From positions 1 to 6,396 of the forward strand of contig JAAZAW010000138.1 of NCBI GenBank assembly GCA_012514125.1: a DNA stretch of 6,396 nt, read 5' to 3'. A model generated the notes under the pieces. It worked only from the letters and a program-made list of their open reading frames with translations. It did not search any database and was not told the origin of the DNA. The DNA is from Phycisphaerae bacterium (GTDB lineage: Bacteria > Planctomycetota > Phycisphaerae > JAAYCJ01). The position numbers and the translations under genes were made by a program. Shown piece by piece: positions 1 to 6,396 of the stretch (its first letter is position 1; each line of letters begins with the position of its first letter).

Positions 1-3752
<3,752 letters not shown>

Positions 3753-3760
3753 TTATTTTA

Positions 3761-3765
3761 CTCCC
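3761..3765 (-). promoter_or_regulatory. Ribosome binding site of rpoC
   Basis: The transcript reads AAAGGGAGTAAAATAAATG, placing a GGGAG Shine-Dalgarno core 8 nt before the rpoC ATG at 3752-3750. The codon immediately before the ATG is an in-frame TAA (3753-3755), so no longer β′ start is possible. Together these fix the start. The core may be partly paired in the weak hairpin described for 3761-3776. Confidence 0.85.
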
Positions 3766-3776
3766 TTTATTGAGAG
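3761..3776 (-). promoter_or_regulatory. Possible weak hairpin covering the rpoC ribosome binding site
   Basis: On the transcript strand CTCTC (3772-3776) can pair with the Shine-Dalgarno core GGGAG (3761-3765) across the loop AATAAA, giving five pairs of which one is G·U. One more G·U pair is possible outside. It sits directly downstream of the strong 8-bp stem-loop. Such a fold could lower rpoC translation until ribosomes or a factor open it, but a stem this short arises easily by chance. Confidence 0.25.
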
Positions 3777-3783
3777 CCTCATG

Positions 3784-3805
3784 GGGGCGAAACCTGGTTC
3801 GCCCC
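3784..3805 (-). other. Perfect 8-bp stem-loop in the rpoB-rpoC spacer
   Basis: On the transcript strand GGGGCGAA pairs perfectly with TTCGCCCC around the 6-nt loop CCAGGT. The arms are at 3798-3805 and 3784-3791. It lies 38 nt after the rpoB stop and 31 nt before the rpoC start. No U-run follows (the next bases are CATGAGG), so it does not look like an intrinsic terminator, and rpoC must be expressed through it. Inferred roles are an RNA processing or stability element, or a barrier that separates translation of the two genes. Its function cannot be shown from one sequence. Confidence 0.6.
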
Positions 3806-3843
3806 GCCAATTCCAGTTCATCAGGACGGCGACTCAAGCCCGG

Positions 3844-6396
3844 CTAGATCAACCGGCGTTTTTCCAGTTGAACATTGAGCGCCAATCCACGGATTTCGTT
3901 ACAGAGTACTTCGAAGCTGACGGGCGTCCCAGCTTCGAGCAAGTTAACACCTTTGACCATCGATTCGTAAATCTTGGTGCGTCCTTCGACGTCGTCACTT
4001 TTGACGGTGAGCATTTCCTGAAGGACGTGTGCGGCACCGTAGGCCTCGAGACCCCAGACTTCCATTTCACCGAACCGCTGACCGCCTGTGCGGGCCTTGC
4101 CGCCCAGAGGCTGCTGGGTGATCAAGCTGTATGGACCTGTGCTTCGGGCGTGAATCTTGTCGTCTACCAGGTGGTGAAGTTTAAGCATATAGAGACAGCC
4201 GACAGTGACTTTTTCGGTCATGGCGTCACCGGTTCGACCATCGTGAAGAACGGCTTTTCCGTCTTCGGGCAGACCTGCGTCTTTGAGACACTGGCGGATT
4301 TCCGCTTCGGTCGCCCCATCGAAAACAGGGGTGATGGCGCGGAAGCCGAGTTTTACAGCGGCCCAGCCAAGGTGTGTTTCAAGGATCTGCCCGACGTTCA
4401 TACGACTGGGAACACCCAGCGGATTAAGGACGATATCGACCGGGGTACCATCGGCGAGGAACGGCATGTCCTCGACGGGAAGAATACGGGAGATTACACC
4501 CTTGTTTCCATGGCGACCCGCCATTTTATCACCCACGGACAACTGCCGTTTGGTGGCGATATAAACTTTGACCATTTCGAGCACACCGCTGGGAAGTTCG
4601 TCGCCCCGTTTGACCTGGGCGGTTCGCTGTTCGATCATCTCGCGGGTTTCCATGATCCTGGGCCAGAACTTATCGATGATCTTCTGAGCCTGGTCACGAA
4701 TCGAAACAGGCTTGACCCAGTGAATGTCAAAGGTATTGATCTGTTCGAGAACAACGTCCTCAATTTCACTGATGGCGACTTTCTGTCGTGTATTCGGGTC
4801 GATCATCTGCTGTTCGGAAATATTGTTGATCTCACCCACCATCTGACGGAAGATTTTGATCATCTTCGCGTTGCACTTAGTCTCGAATTCCTTCAGCTCA
4901 TTTTTAACGGCTTTTTTCTGTTGTTCGCTCAAAGCGGTGCGTCGTGCGAAATGCTTGGCCGCGATGACGATACCTTCGACACCGGCAGGCACTTCGAGCG
5001 AATCGTTCTTCACGTCTTCACCGGCTCGCCCGAAAATGGCCTGGAGGAGTTTTTCCTCCGGTGTCAGTTCCGTTTTGCTCTTGGGCGAAACCTTACCCAC
5101 GAGAATATCACCAGGACGGACATAAGTCCCAATCTGGACGATACCGCGTTCATCGAGATTTTTGAGGGCCTTTTCGGAAACGTTCGGAATGTCGCGGGTG
5201 AATTCCTCGCGTCCGAGCTTGGTCTCGCGAACTTCCACATCATATTCATCGATGTGGATCGAAGTATAGGCGTCTTCGTGGAGCAGTCTTTCCGACACGA
5301 GGATCGCGTCCTCGTAGTTATAACCATCGAACGGCATGAACGCCACCAGCAGGTTCTGCCCCAGGGCCAATTCAACCTGAGAGGTGGCAGGACCATCGGC
5401 GAGAATCTGACCGGCCTTGACCTTCTGGCCGATCTTGACGATCGGTTTCTGATTCAGGCAGGTGCGTTCATTGAGGCCTTTGAATTTCTGAAGCTCGTAT
5501 TCGTCCGTATCGTTGACAACGATCCGCAAAGCATCGACATAGGTAACGGTGCCGGATTGTCTGGCCGTCACAACCATACCCGAATTAAGCGCGACATACG
5601 GTTCCATGCCCGTACCGACAACCGGAGGCGCGGTTCGCAAAAGCGGCACGGCCTGACGTTGCATGTTCGACCCCATGAGAGCACGGTTCGCGTCGTCGTG
5701 TTCAAGGAACGGAATCAACGCTGCGGAAACACCGACGATCTGTTTGGGCGAAATATCGATGTATTGAATTTCCTGGGCGTCGATCGTCGCCAGGTCGCCG
5801 CGGACACGGGCCAGCACGGTTTGCTGAGCGGGCAATTTGTTGTCTTTCAAAATGTTCGGCGGCGAGATGACGGCGGCCATTTCCTCGTCGGCTCGCAGGT
5901 GAACCATCTTACCGTTGACTTTGCCTTTTTCAACCACGCGATAAGGCGTAATGAGAAAACCGTATTCATCAATACCCGAATAGACGGATAAAGACGAAAT
6001 CAGACCGATGTTCGTACCTTCAGGTGTTTCAATCGGGCAGATACGTCCGTAGTGGGAGATGTGAACGTCACGAACTTCAAAGCCCGCGCGTTTTCGGTTC
6101 AAGCCCCCAGGTCCCAACGCCGAGAGACGCCGTTCATGCGTCAACTGCGAGAGCGGGTTGGTCTGATCGACGACCTGCGAGAGTTCGCCGCGACCGAAGA
6201 AGAAATCAATCGCCGAAGCAACGGCTTTGGAGTTGATCACTTCGCTGATTCGGGCAAGCTGTTCCGGAGTCTTGATCGAAATACGTTCCTGGACGGTTCG
6301 GCGAAGTTTCAAAAGTCCTTTGCGAAGCTCTTCAACCGCCAATTCGTCGATGGTTCGCAGACGACGATTGCCCAGATGGTCGATATCGTCGATGTA
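3844..6396 (-). CDS. rpoB: DNA-directed RNA polymerase subunit β (partial, N-terminus off right edge)
   Basis: Second-largest core RNA polymerase subunit, forming one side of the active-site cleft, the rifampicin pocket and the RNA exit path. The frame is open from the right edge to the TAG stop at 3844-3846, 850 residues. The first codons read Y-I-D-D-I-D-H-L-G-N-R-R, matching E. coli β near residue 445, so about 440 N-terminal residues lie outside. The TTG at 6342 encodes an internal Leu and is not a start. Numbering from the right edge, the sequence shows: the rifampicin region (68-94; 6115-6195); P-I-E-T-P-E-G-T-N-I-G-L-I (121-133); F-D-G-Y-N-Y-E-D-A (356-364), with the Glu-Asp pair of E. 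coli 813-814; a helical SI2-type insertion (about 481-598); K-M-A-G-R-H-G-N-K-G with the two active-site lysines K624 and K632; and the C-terminal G-G-Q-R-F-G-E-M-E-V-W clamp motif (771-781). The end E-K-R-R-L-I is short, with no tail. No frameshift or missing key residue was seen. Confidence 0.99.
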   Translation of the reverse strand, partial: YIDDIDHLGNRRLRTIDELAVEELRKGLLKLRRTVQERISIKTPEQLARISEVINSKAVASAIDFFFGRGELSQVVDQTNPLSQLTHERRLSALGPGGLNRKRAGFEVRDVHISHYGRICPIETPEGTNIGLISSLSVYSGIDEYGFLITPYRVVEKGKVNGKMVHLRADEEMAAVISPPNILKDNKLPAQQTVLARVRGDLATIDAQEIQYIDISPKQIVGVSAALIPFLEHDDANRALMGSNMQRQAVPLLRTAPPVVGTGMEPYVALNSGMVVTARQSGTVTYVDALRIVVNDTDEYELQKFKGLNERTCLNQKPIVKIGQKVKAGQILADGPATSQVELALGQNLLVAFMPFDGYNYEDAILVSERLLHEDAYTSIHIDEYDVEVRETKLGREEFTRDIPNVSEKALKNLDERGIVQIGTYVRPGDILVGKVSPKSKTELTPEEKLLQAIFGRAGEDVKNDSLEVPAGVEGIVIAAKHFARRTALSEQQKKAVKNELKEFETKCNAKMIKIFRQMVGEINNISEQQMIDPNTRQKVAISEIEDVVLEQINTFDIHWVKPVSIRDQAQKIIDKFWPRIMETREMIEQRTAQVKRGDELPSGVLEMVKVYIATKRQLSVGDKMAGRHGNKGVISRILPVEDMPFLADGTPVDIVLNPLGVPSRMNVGQILETHLGWAAVKLGFRAITPVFDGATEAEIRQCLKDAGLPEDGKAVLHDGRTGDAMTEKVTVGCLYMLKLHHLVDDKIHARSTGPYSLITQQPLGGKARTGGQRFGEMEVWGLEAYGAAHVLQEMLTVKSDDVEGRTKIYESMVKGVNLLEAGTPVSFEVLCNEIRGLALNVQLEKRRLI

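Noticed and set aside
3753..3782. Nine-codon minus-strand mini-frame (M-R-L-S-I-K-G-V-K) whose TAA abuts the rpoC ATG
   Set aside because: Its ATG directly follows the 8-bp hairpin and lacks a ribosome binding site, and the peptide has no leader-like signature. Its stop is useful only in fixing the rpoC start.
3784..3805. Spacer hairpin as an intrinsic terminator between rpoB and rpoC
   Set aside because: No run of U follows the stem on the transcript, and termination here would cut off rpoC.
3753..3843. Internal promoter for rpoC in the spacer
   Set aside because: A TTGAGT at the start of the spacer has no acceptable -10 element at the right spacing, and a TAAAAT lies too close to the start codon.
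3781..5991. 736-codon plus-strand open frame opposite rpoB
   Set aside because: It is in exact codon register with rpoB on the other strand, has no recognisable domain, and its length is explained by missing TTA, CTA and TCA codons in rpoB.

Overview
The window lies entirely inside the bacterial RNA polymerase operon. Both genes are on the minus strand, so transcription runs from high to low coordinates. It holds the 3' two thirds of rpoB (β subunit, 6396 to 3844, N-terminus off the right edge), a 91-nt spacer (3753-3843), and most of rpoC (β′ subunit, start codon at 3752, running off the left edge before its stop). There is no accessory DNA, RNA gene, mobile element or CRISPR array.

Organism: the proteins look like those of the PVC group, most probably Planctomycetota. 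The signs are a β′ N-terminus beginning M-A-E-S-V-Y-D-R-I-N-D-Y, a β rifampicin region reading G-R-G-E-L-S-Q-V-V-D-Q-T-N-P, a β′ trigger-loop insertion of the SI3 type, and a β SI2-type helical insertion. The assignment is from remembered family resemblance, not a search, and the genus cannot be named. Base composition is moderate and looks the same in both genes, with no sign of transfer.

How the parts work together: β and β′ form the two jaws and the active-site cleft of the core enzyme. In the window β supplies the rifampicin pocket, the residues around the nucleotide site and the C-terminal clamp contact. β′ supplies both zinc sites, switch 2, the catalytic Asp triad, the bridge helix and the trigger loop. 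All key residues checked are present, and neither reading frame is interrupted, so both genes look functional.

The spacer carries a good ribosome binding site for rpoC, a perfect 8-bp hairpin, and a possible weak hairpin that would cover the ribosome binding site. The plus strand shows very long open frames (up to 736 codons), which are codon-aligned shadows caused by near absence of TTA, CTA and TCA codons in rpoB and rpoC. I found no undescribed system. The findings are modest notes on the spacer, the lineage-specific insertions, the drug-pocket residues and codon use.
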